A stretch of DNA of 64,000 nucleotides from NCBI GenBank assembly GCA_964433155.1, contig CAYSQE010000001.1, forward strand, positions 124,001 through 188,000, written 5' to 3'. The stretch comes from 2-01-FULL-40-13 sp964433155. GTDB lineage: Bacteria > Patescibacteriota > Microgenomatia > UBA1406 > GWC2-37-13. Below are positions 8,994 through 16,282 of the stretch, in pieces. Within the stretch, counting starts at the first letter, position 1, and each line of letters begins with the position of its first letter. Under the pieces are notes generated by a model. It ran no database searches, was not told the DNA's origin, and saw only the letters and a list, made by a program, of their open reading frames with translations. A program made the translations under genes and the position numbers.

Positions 8994-11900
8994 CCCATGA
9001 CTTTATCTTCATATCCTCTTTACTAACCTCATATAAAGAATTTACATACATCATGGCTTTATTGAGATCAGTAAGAAGAGGTATATTATTATCTATAGTA
9101 GCACGTCTTATGGTGTAGCCATCTGTAAGCTGCTTGGTAAAACTTCTTCCTTCACCTTCTTCCACCTCACTTATATTTACAACAAGGCCTACTTCTTTAT
9201 TATTTATTAGATTTACAACAGTGGGATTTTTTCCCTCATATGCTTTGTAGACAAATTCTGATTTCACACCGTTTTCATAAAGGAAATTACTCGTTTTACG
9301 AGTGGCATATAGTTTGTATTCCATCTGCTCAAGGAGCAATGCCGATTCCAAAAATTTCTTTTTATTAACTATTCCACCAATTGTCAATAACGCACTTTTT
9401 TGTGTGATTCGGATGCCGGTTGAGAATATCGCTTTTAAAAAGGCTTCCTCATAGGAGTCTCCAAAGCAGGCCACTTCACCGGTCGAAGACATCTCAACGC
9501 GCAAGATGGGATCTGCTCCGGAAAGCCTGGAAAATGAAAATTGAGGTGCCTTAACGATAGTAAAGTCAGGGTAAACTAAATCAATTTTTTTTGGTTTCCC
9601 AAATAAACAATCGACAAAAAGTCTGGCAAAATTTACTCTCGTTGCCTTAGATATAAATGGAAATGTTCTTGAAGCACGAAGATTGATTTCAATCACATAC
9701 ACATTATTTTCAATTGCTAAATATTGAATATTAAATGGTCCAGTGATATTTAATTCTATCGCTAATTTATTAGCAATATCTATCACCTTTTTTTCTGTCA
9801 GAATATACATTTTCTGAGGAGGATAGACTATAGTCGCGTCACCAGAATGAACTCCACCATGTTCGACATGTTCTGAAACTGCAAAAACTTTTATTTTTCC
9901 TTTCTGTGCCACTGCATCTAATTCTATTTCTTTTGCATCGCTCAAGAATTTTGAAACGGTAATCGGATATTTTTTGTTAATAACAGACGCTTTTTTTACA
10001 AACAATGTGAGTTCTTCTTCGTTATAACAAACGCTCATAGCCCTACCTGATAGAACATAGGACGGACGAACTAAGACTGGATAACCTACGTTCTTCGCAA
10101 ACCGAACCGCAGATTGAAGACTGCTAAACTTATTCCATGACGGCTGGGGAATACCTAATTTATCAAGGAGAGCAGAAAATTTACTCCTATCTTCTGCGCG
10201 ATCTATATCTTCAGCTCTGGTACCTAAAATTCTTACATTATTTTCATTCAATCTCGATGCAAGATTATTGGGTGTCTGACCACCAACAGATATAATAATG
10301 CCACCAGGATTTTCAAATTCGTAAATATCTGCGACCCGCTCATATGTTAGTTCTTCAAAATATAATCGATCAGAAATATCATAATCAGTAGATACCGTTT
10401 CCGGATTACAATTTATGATGATTGATTTTTTATCGTATGTTTTTAGGAATCTTGCAGTATTGACGCATGACCAGTCAAATTCAACAGAAGATCCTATGCG
10501 ATATGGCCCAGATCCAAGTACTATAACTGAATTTTTTTTGAGAGCGCTAACGTCATGATGATTTCCATTGTAAGTCATATATAAATAATTTGTTTTTGCT
10601 GGCGCCTCTCCCGCAAGTGTATCTATTTGAAATACAGAGGGTCTTACTCCTAATTTCTTACGAATTAATCTTATTTCTGTTTCACTCTTTCCTGTGAGAT
10701 CTCCTATAGTTTTGTCTGAAAAACCTAGTTGTTTAAGCTTTAAAAGTTCATGAGGCTTTTTATGCATTTCTGGATTATGTTTTAGTTTTTTTTCTGTATC
10801 TACTATTTCTTTTAAACGAGATAAATACCATGGGTCAATTCCCGTTAGTTTATATATTTGCTCTATAGAAATATTTTTACGCAGTCCTTCAACTATTGCA
10901 AATAGTCTTCGAGGCGTAGCCATTTCAATATATTTCATCAAATTTTCTCCATCCAGAAACATATTTTCTGTCACCCCATGAGCTCCAATATCAAGCATAC
11001 GCACAGCCTTTTGAATCGCCTCTTCAAACGTCCTTCCAATCGCCATGACTTCTCCAACTGATTTCATGCTGCTCCCAATCTCTTCCTCAACACCGTGAAA
11101 TTTTTCCAAATCCCATCTAGGAATTTTAACAACGATATAGTCGAGAGCTGGTTCAAAGAAGGATTGAGTTACTTGTGTTACTTGATTTTTGATATCAGAT
11201 ATTTTTTTACCAAGCGCAAGTTTTGCTGCTACATAGGCAAGAGGGTAACCTGTTGCTTTGGAAGCAAGAGCTGATGAACGAGATAGCCGAGCATTTAATT
11301 CTATAACATAATATTCTAACGGTTGATTTTCACCTTTAAGGTGTAATTTTGGGCTTGGATTTAATGCAAACTGGACATTGCACTCACCTATAATATTTAA
11401 ACTTCTTACTATCTTAATTGCCTCTATGCGTAAAAAATGATACTCATAATTGGTCAACGTTTGGCTAGGAGCAACGACAATTGATTCGCCTGTATGAATT
11501 CCTAGAGGATCCATATTCTCCATGTTGCACACAGTTATGCTGTTATCGAACTGATCTCTCACCACCTCATACTCGATCTCTTTATAATGATGCAAATATT
11601 TTTCAACGAGGACCTGGGGAGAAAACGATAGCGCATCATTTACAATTCTTTTGAGTTCTTTTTCGCTACGAGCAATTCCGGATTTTTGGCCGCCGAGCGC
11701 ATATGCTGCCCGAATCATCACAGGAAACGAAAGATTATGAACAACTTTCACTGCATCATTGATATTTTTTACGGCTTCGCTTTTGGGTATAGAAACATTA
11801 ATTTTATGGAGATGCTTTGCGAAAAGTTCTCTGTCTTCGGAAATAATGACTGACTCTATGGAAGTTCCCAAAATCTGTACACTATTTTTTTTAAGTATTC

Positions 11901-12198
11901 CTTTTTTATATAAATCAATTCCACAGTTTAATGCGGTTTGCCCTCCGAACGAAATCATAATCCCATCAGGTTTTTCTTTTTGAATGACTTTTTCAACAAA
12001 ATAGGGAGTAACCGGCAGAAAGTACACCTCATCTGCCAAAAATTCAGAGGTTTGAATGGTGGCAATATTTGGATTGATAAGAATGGTCCTTATTTTCTCT
12101 TCTTTTAGCGCTTTAATCGCTTGAGATCCAGAATAGTCAAACTCTCCCGCCTCACCAATTTTGAGTGCACCGGAGCCTAAAATCAATACCTTTTTCAT
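8980..12198 (-). CDS. carB: Carbamoyl-phosphate synthase large subunit
   Basis: A full-length 1072-aa CarB with two ATP-grasp halves, each beginning with a G-S-G-x-x-x-I-G motif (start of the protein and about residue 563), an oligomerisation region in between, and a C-terminal MGS-like regulatory domain. It makes carbamoyl phosphate from bicarbonate, ATP and ammonia delivered by CarA. It overlaps carA by 4 bp and the frdA-like gene by 14 bp. The E-I-N-L-R-A-S-R metal/ATP-binding motif in the second half is intact. Nothing suggests an arginine-only role, since every neighbour with a known role is pyrimidine-related. Confidence 0.95.
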   Translation of the reverse strand: MKKVLILGSGALKIGEAGEFDYSGSQAIKALKEEKIRTILINPNIATIQTSEFLADEVYFLPVTPYFVEKVIQKEKPDGIMISFGGQTALNCGIDLYKKGILKKNSVQILGTSIESVIISEDRELFAKHLHKINVSIPKSEAVKNINDAVKVVHNLSFPVMIRAAYALGGQKSGIARSEKELKRIVNDALSFSPQVLVEKYLHHYKEIEYEVVRDQFDNSITVCNMENMDPLGIHTGESIVVAPSQTLTNYEYHFLRIEAIKIVRSLNIIGECNVQFALNPSPKLHLKGENQPLEYYVIELNARLSRSSALASKATGYPLAYVAAKLALGKKISDIKNQVTQVTQSFFEPALDYIVVKIPRWDLEKFHGVEEEIGSSMKSVGEVMAIGRTFEEAIQKAVRMLDIGAHGVTENMFLDGENLMKYIEMATPRRLFAIVEGLRKNISIEQIYKLTGIDPWYLSRLKEIVDTEKKLKHNPEMHKKPHELLKLKQLGFSDKTIGDLTGKSETEIRLIRKKLGVRPSVFQIDTLAGEAPAKTNYLYMTYNGNHHDVSALKKNSVIVLGSGPYRIGSSVEFDWSCVNTARFLKTYDKKSIIINCNPETVSTDYDISDRLYFEELTYERVADIYEFENPGGIIISVGGQTPNNLASRLNENNVRILGTRAEDIDRAEDRSKFSALLDKLGIPQPSWNKFSSLQSAVRFAKNVGYPVLVRPSYVLSGRAMSVCYNEEELTLFVKKASVINKKYPITVSKFLSDAKEIELDAVAQKGKIKVFAVSEHVEHGGVHSGDATIVYPPQKMYILTEKKVIDIANKLAIELNITGPFNIQYLAIENNVYVIEINLRASRTFPFISKATRVNFARLFVDCLFGKPKKIDLVYPDFTIVKAPQFSFSRLSGADPILRVEMSSTGEVACFGDSYEEAFLKAIFSTGIRITQKSALLTIGGIVNKKKFLESALLLEQMEYKLYATRKTSNFLYENGVKSEFVYKAYEGKNPTVVNLINNKEVGLVVNISEVEEGEGRSFTKQLTDGYTIRRATIDNNIPLLTDLNKAMMYVNSLYEVSKEDMKIKSWDEYV

Positions 12199-13235
12199 AT
12201 TCTTTCCAGAAAATAATCAAACAGCCATTCGGTATCCATGGGTCCTGGTGTCACTTCGGGGTGAAACTGGACTGACATAAATGGATATTTTGTGTGAATA
12301 ATTCCTTCGTTTGTCTGGTCGTTTGCGTTGGTGAACCAAGGTTTGAATCCTTTAGGAATTTCTCCAACAGCAAATCCATGATTCTGAGTTGTTAAATAAC
12401 AGCGAGGACTATTTTCAAGAATACATGGTTGATTTTGTCCACGATGACCATACTTTAATTTATACGTATCACCGCCAGCGGCAAGAGCAAGTATTTGATG
12501 TCCCAAACAAATTCCAAATGTTGGAATTTTATTTTCTATAGCCTTTTTTACAACCTCTATAGTCTTATCAGCCATTTTAGGATCTCCTGGACCATTTGAT
12601 ACAATGAGTGCATCAAATGTTAAATCGCTTTGAAACGGATCATAATTCCATGGGACGGTAATAACTCGTATACCTCTTTCTAATAAATTTCTTTTCACAT
12701 TTCGCTTACCACCGCAATCCACAAGAACAACTGTTTTTTTGGCCGAGCCATTCAATTGTTCGTCTGTCACTTTATCAGGAGTTGATCTGAGAAGAAGATT
12801 TTCGATATTGGGATCATACCATTGTATATCCTTATTGAAAATAATTTTGCCTAGCATTGCTCCCTGTTGGCGAATCTTTTTGGTGAGAAATCTCGTATCT
12901 TTAATCTCAATTGCTGGAACTTTTTCTTTCTTTAGCCAAGCAGAAAGGCTCATCTGACTGTGAAAATGTGAAGGAGTATCTATATAGTCAGAAACGATAA
13001 GGCCTGAAATCTGCATTTTGTCAGATTCCCAAAATTCTTTATCGGGTACTCCATAGTTGCCAATCAATGGGTAGGTAAGAATAAGAATTTGACCGATGTA
13101 TGAAGGGTCAGTAAGACTTTCTGGATATCCGACCATTCCCGTTGAGAAAACTACTTCGCCGGCAACAGACTTAGGGTAACCAAAACTTTCACCTTCAAAT
13201 TCACTTCCATCTTTGAGTTTTAAAATAGCCTTCAT
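12195..13235 (-). CDS. carA: Carbamoyl-phosphate synthase small (glutaminase) subunit
   Basis: A 346-aa CarA: an N-terminal CPSase domain and a C-terminal class I glutamine amidotransferase. The nucleophile is in F-G-I-C-L-G-H-Q and the catalytic His/Glu in Q-F-H-P-E-V. It hydrolyses glutamine and channels ammonia to CarB. It overlaps pyrB upstream and carB downstream by 4 bp each, typical of translational coupling for a stoichiometric complex. Length is close to the usual 360-380. Confidence 0.95.
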   Translation of the reverse strand: MKAILKLKDGSEFEGESFGYPKSVAGEVVFSTGMVGYPESLTDPSYIGQILILTYPLIGNYGVPDKEFWESDKMQISGLIVSDYIDTPSHFHSQMSLSAWLKKEKVPAIEIKDTRFLTKKIRQQGAMLGKIIFNKDIQWYDPNIENLLLRSTPDKVTDEQLNGSAKKTVVLVDCGGKRNVKRNLLERGIRVITVPWNYDPFQSDLTFDALIVSNGPGDPKMADKTIEVVKKAIENKIPTFGICLGHQILALAAGGDTYKLKYGHRGQNQPCILENSPRCYLTTQNHGFAVGEIPKGFKPWFTNANDQTNEGIIHTKYPFMSVQFHPEVTPGPMDTEWLFDYFLERI

Positions 13236-14209
13236 ATTCTACCTAAGATTAAACTAACCAGTGCCATACGAGTATATAAACCATTGCGGATCTGGTCACC
13301 TAAATATATAGCTCTTGGATCACTATCAACTGCAGTATCAATCTCCCCAACGCGAGGCAAAGGATGCATTAATATCATATTTTTATTACCTTTTTTTTTC
13401 ACAAGTGAAGGTGTAAGAATAAATTTGTTTTTTACTTTTGCATATTCATTTAAATTTTTAAACCGTTCTTTTTGAACTCGAGTCCAGTACCAAAATGCAC
13501 AGTTCTTTGGAATATCATTAACTGAATTTACCTCAACAAGCTTCATTCCTCTTTTTCGCAAAAACTCTATACGATCAATTGGCAAGCGCAGTGATCTTGG
13601 GGAAAGGAGATAAATGGTATTATTTTTGAAAAGTGAAAGTCCTTTGAGAAGCGAGTGAAGCGTGCGGCCGTATAAAAGATCACCTGCGATAAGGCCGGTT
13701 AAATTGTCAAGGCTTCCTATATTTTTATCAATTGTATAAAGATCTAACAATCCCTGTGTAGGATGTTCATTTGTTCCGTCACCAGCGTTAATAACCGGTT
13801 TATAGAGCGCAGCGGTTGCGGCTCGTTCACCCATCCCAAATTCAAAATGTCGAATGATAAGAAGATCAGAATAGCTTTCAAAAACTTTCATCGAGTCCTC
13901 ATATGTTTCACCTTTAATTGCAGAAGATGTCTCTAGTGGATCTTGGTAACTAATCGTTTCCCCTCCTAATCGTTTGATTGCGCCTGAAAATGAAGCTAGA
14001 GTTCGAGACGATGGCTCGTAAAAAAGAAGTGTTGATACCGTACCTCGAAGAATATTTATATGTCGATTTTTTTTCATCAATCTTAAAACCCTGTTAGTAG
14101 TTTTAAATAGCATTTTGATAGATTTTCTATCAAACTGGTCAAGACTTACGATATCTTTTCCTTTAAATTGACCGTTTATCTTTTGTATGGGAGTTTTTTT
14201 ATTTAACAT
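13232..14209 (-). CDS. pyrB: Aspartate carbamoyltransferase catalytic subunit
   Basis: A 325-aa ATCase that joins carbamoyl phosphate and aspartate, the committed step of pyrimidine synthesis. The carbamoyl-phosphate motif is E-P-S-S-R-T, the H-P-T-Q-G motif follows, and the aspartate-binding M-H-P-L-P-R is near the C-terminus. No pyrI regulatory gene is present, so UTP/CTP allostery through PyrI is unlikely. Transcriptional attenuation in the leader is the visible control. It is the first structural gene, starting 9 bases after the attenuator's T-run, with a poor Shine-Dalgarno. Confidence 0.95.
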   Translation of the reverse strand: MLNKKTPIQKINGQFKGKDIVSLDQFDRKSIKMLFKTTNRVLRLMKKNRHINILRGTVSTLLFYEPSSRTLASFSGAIKRLGGETISYQDPLETSSAIKGETYEDSMKVFESYSDLLIIRHFEFGMGERAATAALYKPVINAGDGTNEHPTQGLLDLYTIDKNIGSLDNLTGLIAGDLLYGRTLHSLLKGLSLFKNNTIYLLSPRSLRLPIDRIEFLRKRGMKLVEVNSVNDIPKNCAFWYWTRVQKERFKNLNEYAKVKNKFILTPSLVKKKGNKNMILMHPLPRVGEIDTAVDSDPRAIYLGDQIRNGLYTRMALVSLILGRI

Positions 14210-14218
14210 TTGAGTTCT

Positions 14219-14244
14219 AAAAAAAACCCCGCCATCGGCGGGGC
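14219..14244 (-). terminator. Attenuator terminator immediately before pyrB
   Basis: On the minus strand CCCCGCC-GAT-GGCGGGG forms a perfect 7-bp stem, followed at once by eight T residues. It ends about 9 bases before the pyrB ATG and lies 8 bases after the leader-peptide stop codon. It would stop most transcripts unless a ribosome at the leader stop blocks the 5' arm. Confidence 0.88.
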
Positions 14245-14251
14245 AATTTCT

Positions 14252-14290
14252 TTATAAAAAAAGTTGAATCACATCTTGAACATTCTTCAT
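14252..14290 (-). CDS. pyr leader peptide, 12 codons
   Basis: A 12-codon reading frame (MKNVQDVIQLFL) between the pyr promoter and the attenuator. It has an AGGGA Shine-Dalgarno-like sequence about 7 bases before its ATG. Its last three sense codons CTT TTT TTA give a U-rich transcript stretch, where RNA polymerase would slow when UTP is low. The stop codon is 8 nt upstream of the terminator stem, within the footprint of a terminating ribosome. This matches the logic of the E. coli pyrBI attenuator, in which a closely following ribosome prevents the hairpin. The sequence features are seen; the mechanism is inferred. Confidence 0.72.
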   Translation of the reverse strand: MKNVQDVIQLFL

Positions 14291-14300
14291 AGTTTATCCC

Positions 14301-14326
14301 TAAAAAAAGCTCCAAAAACTTGGAGC
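14301..14326 (-). other. 5'-end hairpin with U-run in the pyr leader
   Basis: GCTCCAA-GTTT-TTGGAGC followed by TTTTTTT. It begins only about 3 nt after the predicted transcription start, so it is the very 5' end of the transcript. It could be a UTP-sensitive pause or early-termination site, or an RNA-stabilising 5' stem. On the other strand the hairpin has no T-run, so it is not a terminator for plus-strand genes. Confidence 0.65.
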
Positions 14327-14335
14327 ATTTGTAAA

Positions 14336-14363
14336 ATTCTATCACCATCAATAAAAATGTCAA
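14336..14363 (-). promoter_or_regulatory. Promoter of the pyr operon
   Basis: A perfect TTGACA (14358-14363), a 16-bp spacer and TAGAAT (14336-14341) on the minus strand. Predicted transcription start is near 14329, giving a leader of about 120 nt before pyrB. This is one of the strongest sigma-70-type promoters in the window and drives ten overlapping or adjacent genes. Confidence 0.82.
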
Positions 14364-14396
14364 GTGTATTTAAAATGATATAAATAAATAAGATTA

Positions 14397-14402
14397 TATA
14401 AT
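14397..14402 (+). promoter_or_regulatory. -10 element for rdgB, leaderless
   Basis: A perfect TATAAT with exactly 7 bases to the rdgB ATG, so the mRNA should begin at or next to the A of ATG. No clear -35 hexamer is seen. The site is divergent from the pyr promoter, with the two -10 boxes about 60 bp apart. Confidence 0.55.
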
Positions 14403-14409
14403 TTCAGCC

Positions 14410-15027
14410 ATGAAAACAATCCTGATCGCAACCCACAATAAAGCAAAACTTGATGAGATTAATAGAGGATTAAAATCTTTTCTCAAAAATCATATAAATA
14501 TCGTTTCGCTTTTTGATGTGAAAGTAAGTGTGGCTCCTGATGAAAAGGGACAGACTTTTGAGGAAAATGCCAGGCTTAAAGCAAAGTTTTATGGCAATCT
14601 TAGTGGCTTACCTACAATTGCAGACGACGGTGGTCTGATTATTCCTTATTTAAACAACGAACCAGGAGTAAAATCACGCAGATGGCCTGGTTATGAAGCA
14701 AGCGACCGAGAACTCATAAATTACACTCTTGCACACCTCGGGGGTGTGCAAAAAAAGGATAGATTAGCTTTTTTGCAAACCTGTCTTTGTTTTTATGATC
14801 CGAAAACTAGAAAAACCTTTTGCGAAGAGGAAAAAATTGCAGGATTCATAGCTGAAAAGCCACTTGATATTCCAACGTACGGTTATCCATTTCGTGCTTT
14901 GTTTATTGTTAAAAAATATAATAAATACTATGACGAACTCACTTCCTCAGAGCACGAAAAAGAAAACCACCGGTTAAAGGCATTAAAAAGATTGGTCAAA
15001 CGGATTCGAGAATATTTGATAGAATAA
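14410..15027 (+). CDS. rdgB: XTP/dITP pyrophosphatase (HAM1/RdgB family)
   Basis: A 205-aa house-cleaning enzyme that hydrolyses dITP, ITP and XTP to monophosphates and pyrophosphate. Family motifs are in order: A-T-H-N-K-A-K near the start, T-F-E-E-N-A, the metal-binding I-A-D-D-G-G-L and G-V-K-S-R-R-W. The last two fit substrate binding and S-R-[RW] chemistry of the family. It is followed after 6 bp by serS, so the two share a transcript. The start follows a TATAAT by 7 bases, with no room for a Shine-Dalgarno. Confidence 0.88.
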   Translation: MKTILIATHNKAKLDEINRGLKSFLKNHINIVSLFDVKVSVAPDEKGQTFEENARLKAKFYGNLSGLPTIADDGGLIIPYLNNEPGVKSRRWPGYEASDRELINYTLAHLGGVQKKDRLAFLQTCLCFYDPKTRKTFCEEEKIAGFIAEKPLDIPTYGYPFRALFIVKKYNKYYDELTSSEHEKENHRLKALKRLVKRIREYLIE

Positions 15028-15033
15028 GTTTTA

Positions 15034-16275
15034 ATGTTATCTCTAGATTTCATTCGTCAGAACAAACAAAAAGTCATAGATGCTGCGAGAAATAAAAACC
15101 GCGAGATAGATATTGATCAAATCATAAAGCTTGACGATCAACGACTAGATCTTATTCATAAAATTCAAAAACTTCGTGAGGAGAGAAATAAAGCTGGCCA
15201 TCAAAAACCTGATGAAAAAACAATTCAACGAGGCAAGATTGTTAAAGAAGAACTCAAGAAACTCGAGGAACAATTAAAGACTACTGAACTCGAATTAGAC
15301 AAATTAGTCTCATTTGTCCCGAACGTTCCACTTGATGAGGTGCCAATCGGCAAAGATTCTACCGGAAACAGGGAACTTAGAAAGTGGGGAGATATTCCTA
15401 AGATGGATTTCAAAGCAAAATCGCATCTTGAGCTTGGCAAATCGCTTGATCTTGTCGACCTTGAACGAGGGGCAAAAATTTCTGGTTTTAGGGGGTATTT
15501 TTTGAAAAATGAGTTAGCTCAATTGCATTTTGCTCTGCTATTTTTTGTATTTAATAAACTTGTTAGCAAAGGCTATACGCCAATCATCGCTCCTGCAGTT
15601 ATTAAAGGATTCACACTGTTTGGTTCGGGACAGTTTCCTTGGGGTGAACCAGACGTTTACAAACTCGATGATGATACCTATCTTGCCGGAACAGCAGAAC
15701 AACCAGTCACTGCTTACTATGCAAATGAAATCCTCAACGAAAAAGATTTGCCCAAAAAATTTGTCGCATTTTCCCCCTGTTTTAGAAAAGAGGCTGGAGC
15801 ATATGGAAAGGACACAAAGGGGCTTTATCGACTCCATGAATTTTGGAAAGTTGAACAGGTCATTATCGGAAAAAATAATGTTGATGAGGCGCGCAAACTT
15901 CATGAAGAACTTCAGAAAAACTCTGAAGAGATTCTACAGGATCTTAAACTCCCCTATCGAGTTCTCTTAATGTGCACAGGAGATATGGGTGAACCGCAGA
16001 TAAAAAAATACGATACTGAAACCTGGATGCCATCAAGAAACGCATATGGAGAGACTATGTCCAACTCAATAATGGGCGATTTTCAGACAAGAAGACTTAA
16101 TATAAAATATAGAACCAAAGATGGGAAAACAAATTATTGCTATTCGCTTAACAATACGGCGCTTGCTTCACCCAGAATTCTTATTGCCATCCTCGAAAAT
16201 TACCAACAAAAAGATGGCTCAATAGTGGTTCCAAAAGTACTCCAACCACTGACTTCGTTTGATAGAATAGTTTAA
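15034..16275 (+). CDS. serS: Serine--tRNA ligase
   Basis: A 413-aa class II aminoacyl-tRNA synthetase. The first 100 residues form the long helical arm (coiled coil) that grips the tRNA-Ser variable loop. The catalytic core has G-T-A-E-Q, then F-R-K-E-A-G-A-Y-G-K-D-T and R-L-H-E-F. The C-terminal motif 3 includes the A-S-P-R-I-L-I-A-I-L arginine. Length is typical. It shares a transcript with rdgB and converges on the PBP gene with only 7 bp between them and no obvious terminator. Confidence 0.95.
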   Translation: MLSLDFIRQNKQKVIDAARNKNREIDIDQIIKLDDQRLDLIHKIQKLREERNKAGHQKPDEKTIQRGKIVKEELKKLEEQLKTTELELDKLVSFVPNVPLDEVPIGKDSTGNRELRKWGDIPKMDFKAKSHLELGKSLDLVDLERGAKISGFRGYFLKNELAQLHFALLFFVFNKLVSKGYTPIIAPAVIKGFTLFGSGQFPWGEPDVYKLDDDTYLAGTAEQPVTAYYANEILNEKDLPKKFVAFSPCFRKEAGAYGKDTKGLYRLHEFWKVEQVIIGKNNVDEARKLHEELQKNSEEILQDLKLPYRVLLMCTGDMGEPQIKKYDTETWMPSRNAYGETMSNSIMGDFQTRRLNIKYRTKDGKTNYCYSLNNTALASPRILIAILENYQQKDGSIVVPKVLQPLTSFDRIV

Positions 16276-16282
16276 GGATTTA

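Noticed and set aside
14301..14326. Terminator for plus-strand transcription before rdgB
   Set aside because: On the plus strand the hairpin is followed by only three T residues; the long T-run is on the minus strand.
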